Below, piece by piece: positions 1 through 7,559 of a stretch of DNA of 13,508 nucleotides. The stretch is taken from the NCBI GenBank assembly GCA_002428365.1, contig DIVW01000039.1, positions 87,128 through 100,635 of the forward strand. Direction: 5' to 3'. The position numbers were made by a program, and so were the translations under genes. Below the pieces are notes generated by a model. That model made no database searches, was not told the DNA's origin, and worked only from the letters and a program-made list of their open reading frames with translations. Numbering within the stretch: the first letter of the stretch is position 1; the number at the start of each line of letters is the position of its first letter. This stretch comes from Propionibacteriaceae bacterium UBA6122. Lineage in GTDB: Bacteria > Actinomycetota > Actinomycetes > Propionibacteriales > Propionibacteriaceae.

Positions 1-2396
1 AGATGCTCGGGAACTTCTCCTTCGGCGACTACTTCAAGGAAGGCGCGATCGAGTTCGCCTGGGAGCTGGTCACCGGCAGCGTTGAGGCTGGCAACTACGG
101 TTTCGATCCGGAGCGCATCTGGGTGACCGTCTATTACGACGATGACGAGGGCGCCGATCTTTGGCGAAAGGTGGGCGTACCCACCGAGCGGATTCAGCGT
201 CGTGGGCTGAAGGACAACTACTGGCACATGGGTGTGCCTGGTCCGGGCGGACCGTGTTCGGAAATCTACGTCGACCGGGGCAAGGAGTTCGGTGCCGACG
301 GCGGGCCAGAGGCCGACGAGGATCGCTTCCTGGAGATTTGGAACCTGGTGTTCCAGACCGAAGAACTGTCGGCTGTGCGGGCCAAGGACGATTTCGATGT
401 GGCCCGTCCGCTGCCAGCCAAGAACATCGACACCGGTATGGGCTTGGAACGAGTTGCCTACCTGTTGCAGGGCGTCGAGAACATGTACGAAATCGACGAA
501 GTGCGCCCGGTCCTGACCAAGGCGGCCGAGTTGTCTGGTCGCGCCTACGGTCGCCTGGTTGATGACGATGTGCGAATGCGGGTGGTGGCCGACCACATCC
601 GCTCCTCGCTGATGCTGATGACTGATGGGGTCACCCCGGGCAATGAGGCGCGCGGTTACGTGCTGCGTCGGCTGTTGCGCCGCAGTATCCGGGCGATGCG
701 CCTGCTGGGCGTCAACGACCCAGTGCTGCCGGAACTACTGCCGGTGAGCCGGGACGTGATGCAGACCTCCTACCCCGAGATCATCACCGAATGGGAGCGG
801 GTCTCCCAGATCGCCTACGCCGAGGAAGAGGCGTTCCGCCGCACCCTGGCCGCTGGCACTCAGATCTTCGATCTCGCTGCGGTCCAGGCAAAGCAGGCCC
901 AGGCGGCGCGGCTGAGTGGCGAGCAGGCCTTCCAACTGCACGACACCTACGGCTTCCCGATCGATCTGACCCTGGAAATGGCCGCCGAGCAGGGTCTCAG
1001 CGTTGATCGCGACGGTTTCACCAAGCTGATGACCGAGCAGCGCGATCGGGCCAAGGCCGATGCGAAGTCCAAGAAGGGCGGCGCCGTCGCCACCGAGGCA
1101 TACCGGACGCTGCGCGGCAGCGGCGAAGTGCCGTTCCTTGGCTTCACTGAACTTACCGCCGAGACCAAGGTGCGGGGGATCGTCGCCGATGGCCAACTGA
1201 TCGAACGGGCCACCCCGGGTGCGGTGGTTGAAGTGGTGCTCGAGGAGACGCCCTTCTACGCCGAAGCTGGCGGCCAGGATGCCGACTCCGGTCTGATCAC
1301 CGGCGACGGTCTGAGCCTGGAAGTGCTCGACGTGCAGCGTCCAGTGCAAGGACTGATCGTGCACAAGGTGCGGGTGGCCGACGGCGAGTTGGCCACCGGT
1401 GCGCAGGTATTTGCCAATGTGGACGCTGCGGCGCGCCACGGCGCCTGCCAGGCGCACACCGCCACTCACATCGTGAACGCCGCGCTGCGCCAGTTGCTTG
1501 GCCAGGGGACGCATCAGGCTGGCTCCTACAACAAGCCCGGCTATCTGCGCTTCGACTTCAACGCGGTAGCTGCGTTGAGCCCAGCGATGAAGCAGGAGTT
1601 GGAAGGGGTCGCCAACGAGGCGATTCGGTCTGACTATGAGGTGAGCGCGACCGAGATGCCACTGACCCAAGCCAAAGCCCTGGGGGCTCAGGCGATGTTC
1701 GGCGAGAAATATGGCGAGACCGTGCGGATGGTCGAACTCGGCGGTCCGTGGTCGAGAGAGCTTTGTGGTGGCACCCATGTGGCCAGCACCTCCCAGATCG
1801 GCTTGCTGACCTTGATGACTGAATCCTCGGTCGGTTCTGGGCTGCGCCGGGTGGAGGCCTTTGTTTCGGCGGACGCCTTCGCGAGCCTGGCCAAGGAGCG
1901 GGCGTTGGTCACCGGGCTGGCTGATCTGCTCAAGGTGCAGCCCGACCAGGTGCCCGAGCGGGTGGCCCGGTTGATCGATCAGGTGAAGAACGCCGAAAAG
2001 GAAATCGCCAACCTGAGGGCCCAGCAGTTGCTGGCCGAGGTGCCGAGCCTGGTTGCCAGTGCAGCGACGATCGGCAGCTACAGCTACGTGGCCAAGCAGT
2101 TGCCCGGCACCAGCGGCGATGACCTGCGCACGCTCGCGATTCAGGTGCGCGACGCCTTCGGCGCCCGTCCGGGGGTCGTGGCGCTCGTTGGCGGTCAAGG
2201 CAAGCCGGTACTGATTGTGGCCACGAGCCAGGCGGCTCGAGATCTGGGGGCCAAGGCAGGCGCGTTGGTGGCCGCTGGTGCGCCAGCTTTGGGCGGACGC
2301 GGTGGCGGGCGCGATGATCTGGCTCAGGGCGGCGGCACTGATTCAGCTGGTGCCGAAGCTGCGCTGAGCGCCATCGGCGCCGCATTGGTCGGCTGA
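1..2396 (+). CDS. alaS: Alanyl-tRNA synthetase, 3' part (5' end outside window)
   Basis: This enzyme charges tRNA-Ala with alanine in the cytoplasm and edits mischarged Ser or Gly. The reading frame is open from the window edge (first full codon at 3), and 797 residues are visible. The first residues match the family's internal GNFSFGDYFKEG segment, so roughly the first 100 residues, including class II motif 1, lie upstream. Visible landmarks are GPGGPCSE (residues 80-87), DTGMGLERV (143-151), and the editing-domain zinc ligands HTATH (485-489) and CGGTH (588-592). The C-terminal DHHA1/C-Ala domain ends in a glycine-rich GGGRDDLAQGGG stretch. All catalytic and editing landmarks in the visible part look intact. 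ruvX begins four bases after the stop, which implies co-transcription. Confidence 0.98.
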   Translation, partial: MLGNFSFGDYFKEGAIEFAWELVTGSVEAGNYGFDPERIWVTVYYDDDEGADLWRKVGVPTERIQRRGLKDNYWHMGVPGPGGPCSEIYVDRGKEFGADGGPEADEDRFLEIWNLVFQTEELSAVRAKDDFDVARPLPAKNIDTGMGLERVAYLLQGVENMYEIDEVRPVLTKAAELSGRAYGRLVDDDVRMRVVADHIRSSLMLMTDGVTPGNEARGYVLRRLLRRSIRAMRLLGVNDPVLPELLPVSRDVMQTSYPEIITEWERVSQIAYAEEEAFRRTLAAGTQIFDLAAVQAKQAQAARLSGEQAFQLHDTYGFPIDLTLEMAAEQGLSVDRDGFTKLMTEQRDRAKADAKSKKGGAVATEAYRTLRGSGEVPFLGFTELTAETKVRGIVADGQLIERATPGAVVEVVLEETPFYAEAGGQDADSGLITGDGLSLEVLDVQRPVQGLIVHKVRVADGELATGAQVFANVDAAARHGACQAHTATHIVNAALRQLLGQGTHQAGSYNKPGYLRFDFNAVAALSPAMKQELEGVANEAIRSDYEVSATEMPLTQAKALGAQAMFGEKYGETVRMVELGGPWSRELCGGTHVASTSQIGLLTLMTESSVGSGLRRVEAFVSADAFASLAKERALVTGLADLLKVQPDQVPERVARLIDQVKNAEKEIANLRAQQLLAEVPSLVASAATIGSYSYVAKQLPGTSGDDLRTLAIQVRDAFGARPGVVALVGGQGKPVLIVATSQAARDLGAKAGALVAAGAPALGGRGGGRDDLAQGGGTDSAGAEAALSAIGAALVG

Positions 2397-2400
2397 CCCG

Positions 2401-2856
2401 GTGCGTAGCGGCGTCCGGTTGGCCCTCGACTGGGGAAAGGCCCGAATCGGGGTAGCGGCCAGCGACCGTGATGCGCTGCTCGCCTTCCCGGTGGAGACGG
2501 TCGCGGCCGGGCCTGGCGCAATCACCAGAGTGGTCGCCTTGGTAGCCGAGTATGAGCCGATCGAGCTGATCCTCGGTCTGCCGCGCAATCTGGCCGGCCA
2601 GGACGGGCCAGCAGCCGTCGCGATGCGGGCAGTGGCTGATGAACTCGTCGCGGTGCTGCCGGAGCTGCCGTTGCGGCTGGTGGATGAGCGAATGACCACT
2701 GCAGCTGCCTCTCGGCAGCTCTCCGGGGTCGGGCGAAATACCCGCAAGCAGCGCTCAGTGATCGACCAAGCGGCCGCTGTGGCACTCTTGGAGACAGCAT
2801 TGCAGCAGGAGCGGAACACCGGCCGTCCGGCCGGCGAGCAGTATCATCACGGCTGA
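2401..2856 (+). CDS. ruvX: RuvX/YqgF family putative pre-16S rRNA nuclease
   Basis: The 151-residue length is usual for the YqgF/RuvX family (RNase H-like fold), which is linked to 5' maturation of 16S rRNA and was earlier called a Holliday junction resolvase-like protein. Visible motifs are LALDWGKARIGVA at the N-terminus, LGLPRNLAG in the middle, VDERMTT, and IDQAAAVALLE near the end. The likely metal-binding acidic residues are D10, E96 (next to D95) and D122. The GTG start at 2401 is chosen because it lies directly before the conserved first strand, four bases after alaS. No clear Shine-Dalgarno is seen, so translational coupling to alaS is likely. The alaS-ruvX-mltG order is common in Gram-positive bacteria. 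Confidence 0.95.
   Translation: MRSGVRLALDWGKARIGVAASDRDALLAFPVETVAAGPGAITRVVALVAEYEPIELILGLPRNLAGQDGPAAVAMRAVADELVAVLPELPLRLVDERMTTAAASRQLSGVGRNTRKQRSVIDQAAAVALLETALQQERNTGRPAGEQYHHG
2819..2834 (+). repeat. Short GC hairpin near the 3' end of ruvX
   Basis: CCGGCC (2819-2824) and GGCCGG (2829-2834) form a perfect 6-bp stem around a GTCC loop, 20 bases before the ruvX stop. No T-run follows, so it is not a canonical intrinsic terminator. It may be incidental in GC-rich DNA. Confidence 0.3.
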
Positions 2857-2881
2857 CAAGTCCAGGAAGGGCGAAAGCGGA

Positions 2882-4033
2882 ATGAGCAATCCGAACCCGG
2901 GCGAGTGGCGCGATCCCGATAGCGGCCAGATCGACTACAAAGAGGTCGGCTACCGGGCGCGGTCAGCGTTCGCGGTGATCCTGAGCTTCGTCGTCCTCTT
3001 GGGCGGCGGCTGGTTCGTCTTCAGCAAAGCTCAGGCCGCCTGGATGGACTACCGCACCGCCGAGGACTACCTCGGCGATGGGGTAGCCGCCGTGGTTGTG
3101 GTGATCCCTAAGGGGGCAACCTCGACCAAGATTGCCGAACTCCTCGTGCAGGCCGACGTGGTGAAGTCTGCCAAGGCCTTCAACCGGGCCGCTTCGGCGA
3201 ACCCGAACTCGAAATCCATTCAGGCTGGCAAGTACAACCTGAAGACCCAGCTGCCCGCAGCGACGGCGCTAAACATGCTGCTCGACAAGAACAACCTGGT
3301 GCGCACCAGGATGACCTTGAAAGAGGGCAAGTGGATCGAGCAACAGACGGCCGTGATGGCGAAAGCCAGCGGGGTGCCCGAGGCGGACTTCAAGGCCGCC
3401 TACAAGGACTGGAAGAACCTCGGCCTGCCCAAGTGGGCCAAGAATGGCCTGGAGGGCTTCCTGTTCCCCGACACCTATGAGCTGCCCGATCAGCCGACCG
3501 CCGCTGCGGTGATCAAAGTGGCTACCACCCAGTTTGACCAGGTCGCGACCGGCCTGGACATTGAGGCTGGTGCGGCAAAGCTGAAGCTCTCGCCCTACGA
3601 GGTGGTGGTGATGGCCAGCATCATCGAGAAGGAAGCCGGCTCCAATGATGAGGATCGGGCCAAGATTGCCCGCGTCTTCTACAACCGCCTGAAGTCGGGG
3701 ATGAAGTTCCAGTCAGATGCGACCGTGGCCTATGCCAACAAGATCACCGGCCGGGTCTTTACTACCGACGCTGAACGCGCCAAAGACTCGCCGTGGAACA
3801 CCTACCGGTACGCCGGGCTACCGAAGGGCCCGATCACCTCGCCGTCGAAGAAGTCGCTGGAGGCCGCGCTTCACCCGGCCGCTGGCAGCTGGCTGTACTT
3901 CACGGTGGTCAATCTGGACACCGGCGAGACCCTCTTCGCCAACACCCAGGCAGAACATGCGGCCAACGGGCAGAAGCTGCAAGCCTGGTGCCAGGAATCC
4001 CAGGCGAACCGCGACAAGTGCAACGGGAAGTGA
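2882..4033 (+). CDS. mltG: Endolytic murein transglycosylase MltG (YceG family)
   Basis: MltG cuts nascent glycan strands at the outer face of the cytoplasmic membrane and so sets the ends of new peptidoglycan chains. This 383-residue protein has a short cytoplasmic N-terminus, one membrane segment at about residues 28-49, a LysM-like region at about 65-140, and the YceG catalytic domain. The predicted catalytic glutamate is E249 in ASIIEKEAG, followed by the family motifs FQSDATVAYA and NTYRYAGLPKGPI. The C-terminal tail carries two cysteines (C370, C380) outside the membrane that could form a disulfide. The ATG at 2882 is preceded by AGGAAGG at 2864-2870. In many Actinomycetota aroE follows mltG, but here aroC comes 13 bases after the stop. 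Confidence 0.95.
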   Translation: MSNPNPGEWRDPDSGQIDYKEVGYRARSAFAVILSFVVLLGGGWFVFSKAQAAWMDYRTAEDYLGDGVAAVVVVIPKGATSTKIAELLVQADVVKSAKAFNRAASANPNSKSIQAGKYNLKTQLPAATALNMLLDKNNLVRTRMTLKEGKWIEQQTAVMAKASGVPEADFKAAYKDWKNLGLPKWAKNGLEGFLFPDTYELPDQPTAAAVIKVATTQFDQVATGLDIEAGAAKLKLSPYEVVVMASIIEKEAGSNDEDRAKIARVFYNRLKSGMKFQSDATVAYANKITGRVFTTDAERAKDSPWNTYRYAGLPKGPITSPSKKSLEAALHPAAGSWLYFTVVNLDTGETLFANTQAEHAANGQKLQAWCQESQANRDKCNGK

Positions 4034-4046
4034 CGGACTGATCGGC

Positions 4047-5234
4047 ATGCTTCGTTACTTGACCGCGGGGGAGTCCCACGGCCCGGCCTTGGTCGCCACA
4101 ATTGAGGGGCTTCCCGCCCACGTGGCGGTGACCACGGCCGACCTCGTCGACGCGCTTGCCCGGCGCCGATTGGGCGCCGGGCGAGGCGCGCGAATGAAGT
4201 TCGAGGCCGACGAGGTGACCGTGTTGGGCGGGCTGCGCCACGGCGAGACCCTCGGGTCGCCAATCGCGATCATGATCGGCAACTCCGAATGGCCCAAGTG
4301 GGCCACGGTGATGGCCGCCGATCCGGTCGATGCCGAAGACCTCGCGGACCAGGCGCGCGGCGCCGCCCTCACCCGCCCCCGCCCAGGCCATGCGGACCTG
4401 GCTGGCATGCAGAAGTACGACTGGGCCGAGGCCCGGCCCATCCTGGAACGGGCTTCAGCTCGGGAGACCGCTGCCCGAGTGGCCCTTGGCCGGGTCGCGG
4501 CCAACTTCCTGCAGCAGGCCTTCGGCATCGAGATTCTTAGTCACGTGGTGCGGATCGGGCCGGTGGGCGCGGTTGGCTCTGCCTTGCCGGTCTTCGCTGA
4601 CCTGGCCGCCATCGACGCCGATCCGGTGCGGTGCTTCGATCAGGGGTCCAGCTTGGCGATGCAGGCCGCGATTGAGGCGGCCAAGACTGCTGGCGACACT
4701 CTCGGTGGCGTGGTCGAAGTGATCGCTTACGGGTTGCCGCCGGGCCTGGGTTCGCACATTCAGGGTGACCGTCGCCTCGACGCCAAGCTGGCCGGTGCCC
4801 TGATGGGCATTCAGGCCATCAAGGGGGTCGAAGTCGGCGACGGCTTCGCCCTGGCCGCCACGCCAGGAAGCCTGGCCCACGACGAGATTCAGCCCGGCAA
4901 CGAGCGCATCGAGCGGCTATCTAACCGCTCCGGTGGCACCGAAGGCGGCATGAGCAACGGCGAACCACTGCGGGTGCGCGCCGCGATGAAGCCGATCGCC
5001 ACCGTCCCGAATGCCCTGCGCACCTTCGATGTGGTCACCGGTGAGCCCGCCCAGGCACACCATCAGCGCTCGGACGTCTGCGCGGTGCCGGCAGCTGGGG
5101 TGGTCGCCGAGGCGATGGTTGCGTTAGTGCTGGCCGAAGTGGCGCTGGAGAAGTTCGGCGGTGACTCGGTGGCCGAGACTAGGCGGAATTACGCCGGCTA
5201 CCTGGCCAGCCTTGCTGAACGGCGCCTGGTTTGA
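4047..5234 (+). CDS. aroC: Chorismate synthase
   Basis: AroC converts 5-enolpyruvylshikimate 3-phosphate to chorismate, the last shikimate-pathway step, using reduced FMN. The length of 395 residues matches the actinobacterial family. The ATG at 4047 gives the standard N-terminus MLRYLTAGESHGPAL, and longer in-frame starts would run back into mltG. Other signatures are RRLGAGRGARMKFE, GNSEWPKW, RPRPGHADL, ERASARETAARVA, RLSNRSGGTEGGMSNGE and QRSDVCAVPAAGVVAEA. In the RRLGxGRG motif the usual Tyr is Ala (residue 44), and that codon helps form a long hairpin in the mRNA. The last four bases overlap the TTG start of aroK, so the two are translationally coupled. Confidence 0.97.
   Translation: MLRYLTAGESHGPALVATIEGLPAHVAVTTADLVDALARRRLGAGRGARMKFEADEVTVLGGLRHGETLGSPIAIMIGNSEWPKWATVMAADPVDAEDLADQARGAALTRPRPGHADLAGMQKYDWAEARPILERASARETAARVALGRVAANFLQQAFGIEILSHVVRIGPVGAVGSALPVFADLAAIDADPVRCFDQGSSLAMQAAIEAAKTAGDTLGGVVEVIAYGLPPGLGSHIQGDRRLDAKLAGALMGIQAIKGVEVGDGFALAATPGSLAHDEIQPGNERIERLSNRSGGTEGGMSNGEPLRVRAAMKPIATVPNALRTFDVVTGEPAQAHHQRSDVCAVPAAGVVAEAMVALVLAEVALEKFGGDSVAETRRNYAGYLASLAERRLV
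4155..4185 (+). repeat. Long inverted repeat (13-bp hairpin) inside aroC
   Basis: GCCCGGCGCC (4158-4167) and GGCGCCGGGC (4173-4182) are perfectly complementary around the 5-base loop GATTG. The stem extends outward by one T-G wobble and two Watson-Crick pairs to 4155/4185. It encodes the arginine- and glycine-rich motif RRRLGAGRG, whose CGN and GGN codons favour such symmetry. No T-run follows. A role in mRNA folding is possible but not shown. Confidence 0.5.
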
Positions 5235-5737
5235 GTCGTCCGGCGGTGGTGTTGGTCGGGATTCCGGCTGCTGGGAAGTCCACTGTAGGTGGGCTGCTCG
5301 CGCAAGCCCTTGGTCTTGAACTGGTCGAAACTGATGATTTGGTTCAGGCCGAACTCGGCCTGAGCGCCACTGAGGCATTTGCCGATGATGAGGGCCAAGA
5401 CCGCTATCTCCGCGCCCAGGAACGGCTAGCCCAGGTCTGCCTTGAGCGCGACTGCGTCCTGGCGTTGGGCAGCAGTGCCGTGGAGTCGGCGCAAGTGCGC
5501 GCCGCCCTGGTCGGGGACCGGGTGATCTGGCTGCAGACTTCGGTGGTGGCGGCCACCAGACGGTTGGGCATGTCTCGACTCGGGTTGGAGGTGCTGGCCG
5601 CCATCCGGACGAAGCTGGACGCCCAGCTGGCCGAACGGGCAGGCTGGTATGACGCAGTCGCCACCGAAGTGATCGACACTGATCGGCAGAATGCCGAGGC
5701 GATCGTCGCGCAAATACTTGCTCATAAGGAGGGTTGA
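5231..5737 (+). CDS. aroK: Shikimate kinase, divergent
   Basis: Shikimate kinase phosphorylates the 3-hydroxyl of shikimate with ATP in the cytoplasm. The 168 residues begin with a clear Walker A loop, GIPAAGKST (10-18), and VETDD (32-36) matches the family's DTD. The IDTD near the end and an Arg in the ERAGWY segment also fit. Compared by eye with the well-studied M. tuberculosis enzyme, two substrate-site features differ. The GGG loop is G80-S81-S82, and the F-R pair holding the shikimate-binding Arg58 is replaced by RYLR. The TTG start at 5231 overlaps the aroC stop and is the only start that keeps the full first strand; an internal GTG at 5246 would remove it. The operon position supports the assignment, but activity on shikimate is less certain than the fold. 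Confidence 0.85.
   Translation: MSRPAVVLVGIPAAGKSTVGGLLAQALGLELVETDDLVQAELGLSATEAFADDEGQDRYLRAQERLAQVCLERDCVLALGSSAVESAQVRAALVGDRVIWLQTSVVAATRRLGMSRLGLEVLAAIRTKLDAQLAERAGWYDAVATEVIDTDRQNAEAIVAQILAHKEG
5726..5733 (+). promoter_or_regulatory. Strong ribosome binding site of aroB
   Basis: AAGGAGGG lies at the end of aroK, with AGGAGG four bases before the ATG at 5737. A TTG three bases upstream of that ATG is in frame but almost touches the Shine-Dalgarno, so the ATG is the better start. This is one of the strongest ribosome binding sites in the window. Confidence 0.75.
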
Positions 5738-6822
5738 TGACCTGGGAGGCCGTAGACGTCGCCACCGCTCAGCCCTATCAGGTGCTGATTGGCCGCGGCG
5801 CGCCAAAGCTGTTGCCGCAGTTCCTGGAGGGCGTTGATCGGGTCGCGGTATTCCACCCACCAACCCTGGCGCACTGGATTCCGGAACTGATTGCTGGGCT
5901 GGACCAGCAGGTGTTCACCATTGAGGTGCCCGACTCCGAGGCTGCCAAGACCGCCGAAGTGCTGGCCCGCTGTTGGGAGCAGCTGGCTGAGGCCGGTTTC
6001 ACCAGGTCGGACGCGGTAGTCGGGTTCGGCGGCGGCACCACCACCGATCTGGCTGGCTTCGTTGCGGCCACCTGGCTGCGTGGGGTGCGCTACATCGCAC
6101 TGCCGACCACGTTGCTGGGCATGGTGGACGCGGCCGTCGGCGGTAAGACCGGCATCAATCTGAGCGCCGGAAAGAACCTCGCTGGCGCCTTCTTCGAGCC
6201 ATTCACCGTGATCTGTGACCTGGGCTACTTGGCCACCCTGCCCGAGGTCGACACTCGCGCCGGCATGGCCGAGGTGCTGAAATGCGGCTTCATCGTTGAT
6301 CCGCAGATCCTGCACGCCTTCAGTGAAGACCCCAAGTCGGCGCTCCAAGCTGGCAGTGACCTGCAGTGGGAGCTGATTCGCCGGGCGATAGCGGTGAAGG
6401 CACAGGCGGTCGCCGGTGACCTCACCGAGCGCACCTCGCAGGATGACCGGGTTGGGCGCGAGATCCTCAACTATGGCCACACTCTCGGCCACGCCATTGA
6501 GGCCCGCGAGCATTTCTCCCGGCGGCACGGCGAGGCCGTGGCAATCGGGATGGTGTTCGCCGCCGAACTCAGTGCCCGGATGGGTCTGATCGAGGCGGAA
6601 CTGGTAGCCGAACACCGTCGAGTGCTTTCGCTGTGCGGATTGCCGATCAGCTACCCCGGCGGCAATTGGACGGCGCTGCGGGAAGCGATGAACCTGGACA
6701 AGAAGACCCGCGGCAGCACGCTACGTTTCGTGGTGCTAACCGGTCTCGGGCGGGTGCGGATGCTGGTAGATCCGCCCGAAAGCGAACTGATCGATTCTTA
6801 CAACGCACTCGTGGAGGCCTGA
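5737..6822 (+). CDS. aroB: 3-dehydroquinate synthase
   Basis: AroB cyclises DAHP to 3-dehydroquinate, the second shikimate-pathway step, using NAD and a divalent metal (usually zinc). The length of 361 residues is standard. The NAD-binding region reads GFGGGTTTDLAGF, followed by PTTLLGMVDAAVGGKTGIN. The metal ligands are E179 (in MAEVLKCG), H248 (NYGHTLGHA) and H264 (RRHGEAVAIG). The 16-residue spacing of the two histidines matches the fungal enzyme. A C-terminal MNLDKKTRG motif is present. The ATG at 5737 shares one base with the aroK stop (TGATG). The aroB stop likewise overlaps the start of the next gene by one base, so aroC, aroK, aroB and the paiB-like gene appear to form one operon. Confidence 0.96.
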   Translation: MTWEAVDVATAQPYQVLIGRGAPKLLPQFLEGVDRVAVFHPPTLAHWIPELIAGLDQQVFTIEVPDSEAAKTAEVLARCWEQLAEAGFTRSDAVVGFGGGTTTDLAGFVAATWLRGVRYIALPTTLLGMVDAAVGGKTGINLSAGKNLAGAFFEPFTVICDLGYLATLPEVDTRAGMAEVLKCGFIVDPQILHAFSEDPKSALQAGSDLQWELIRRAIAVKAQAVAGDLTERTSQDDRVGREILNYGHTLGHAIEAREHFSRRHGEAVAIGMVFAAELSARMGLIEAELVAEHRRVLSLCGLPISYPGGNWTALREAMNLDKKTRGSTLRFVVLTGLGRVRMLVDPPESELIDSYNALVEA

Positions 6823-7475
6823 TGTACATCCCCGAACACTTCGCCCTTTCGACGCAGCAGTCGATCGAGCTGCTGACCCCGGTTCGGGGCGGCGATTTGG
6901 TCACCACTGGGGCCGATGGGTTGGCGGCAACTTTCGTGCCCATGCTCTACCAGCCCGGGGGCACCTACGGCACCCTGATTGGGCACCTGTCGAAGGTAAA
7001 TCCGCAATGGCGTGACGCTGGCGAGGCCCTGTTCATTGTGAATGGCCCGCAGGACTATGTGGACGCCGAATGGCTTAGCCGTCCCGAGGCGGTGAGTGTG
7101 CCGACGTGGAACTACGTCACCGTCCACGCCCATGGTGAACTGATCGCTCATCCCGAGCCGGAGTGGGGTCTGGACGTGGTTCGCCAAATGAGCGCGGCCC
7201 GAGGCGACGACACTGTTGACACCATGCCCGAGGCTGCGGTGGAAGTCTTGTTGCGCTCGATCGTCGGCATCGAACTGCGCATCACCAAGCTGGTGGGCAA
7301 GGCGAAGATGAGCCAGAACAAGTCGCCGGAGGTCATCGAGCAGGTGATTGCCGGGTTGGCAGAAAGTGGCAACACCGAGGCTGCCGACTGGATGCGTGAG
7401 CACTCCCTGCCCCGGGCGCTGGCGAAGGCGGAAATGCTGGCCGGGATCCGCGAACAGGCCAACGCCGCCGGTTGA
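6822..7475 (+). CDS. PaiB-family FMN-binding split-barrel protein
   Basis: The 217 residues match the PaiB/FMN_bind_2 family, named for a Bacillus subtilis protein that affects sporulation and protease genes and has a flavin-binding split-barrel fold. Recognisable motifs are MYIPEHF at the start, YGTLIGHLSKVNPQW, FIVNGPQDYV, PTWNYVTVHAHG (P94 onward), IVGIELRITKLVGKAKMSQN, and a helical C-terminus. The ATG at 6822 overlaps the aroB stop and gives the exact family N-terminus; a longer in-frame version would start inside aroB. No helix-turn-helix is evident, so the family label of transcriptional regulator should be treated with caution, and an FMN-dependent oxidoreductase role is equally possible. 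It occupies the place where aroQ and pepQ usually stand in actinobacterial genomes. Confidence 0.88.
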   Translation: MYIPEHFALSTQQSIELLTPVRGGDLVTTGADGLAATFVPMLYQPGGTYGTLIGHLSKVNPQWRDAGEALFIVNGPQDYVDAEWLSRPEAVSVPTWNYVTVHAHGELIAHPEPEWGLDVVRQMSAARGDDTVDTMPEAAVEVLLRSIVGIELRITKLVGKAKMSQNKSPEVIEQVIAGLAESGNTEAADWMREHSLPRALAKAEMLAGIREQANAAG

Positions 7476-7483
7476 GGCCGGCG
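7466..7483 (+). terminator. Weak hairpin at the end of the aro operon
   Basis: CGCCGG (7466-7471) and CCGGCG (7478-7483) pair across TTGAGG, which contains the stop codon of the paiB-like gene. The 6-bp GC stem has no T-run after it, so it is at best a weak or Rho-assisted terminator or an attenuator before efp. Confidence 0.25.
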
Positions 7484-7487
7484 CCGG

Positions 7488-7518
7488 TTCGCGGGTAGCG
7501 ACCTGGCCCGGCTAGACT
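7488..7518 (+). promoter_or_regulatory. Candidate promoter for efp-nusB
   Basis: TAGACT at 7513-7518 fits the actinobacterial -10 pattern TANNNT. A poor -35-like TTCGCG lies at 7488-7493 with a 19-base spacer. Transcription from about 7525 would give a leader of about 35 bases before the GTG at 7560. The 84-base gap here is the only sizeable one before efp, which supports a separate promoter. Confidence 0.4.
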
Positions 7519-7559
7519 GAGCGGTCGCGAAAACCAATCACAGCGAGAGCGGGCAACCA

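Noticed and set aside
735..2198. Long 487-codon open frame on the minus strand, antisense to alaS
   Set aside because: It lies wholly within a clear alaS and its translation is low-complexity, His/Gln/Gly/Leu-rich with no family motif. Such frames are expected opposite GC-rich genes.
3717..4046. Longer in-frame N-terminal extension of aroC
   Set aside because: It overlaps the conserved end of mltG and encodes Arg/Pro-rich sequence; the family N-terminus MLRYLTAGESHG starts at 4047.
5734..5736. TTG start of aroB three bases upstream of the ATG
   Set aside because: It lies directly against the AAGGAGGG site, too close for good initiation; the ATG at 5737 is better spaced.
6633..6821. Longer in-frame extension of the PaiB-like gene
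   Set aside because: It lies inside aroB, and the family N-terminus MYIPEHF begins exactly at 6822.
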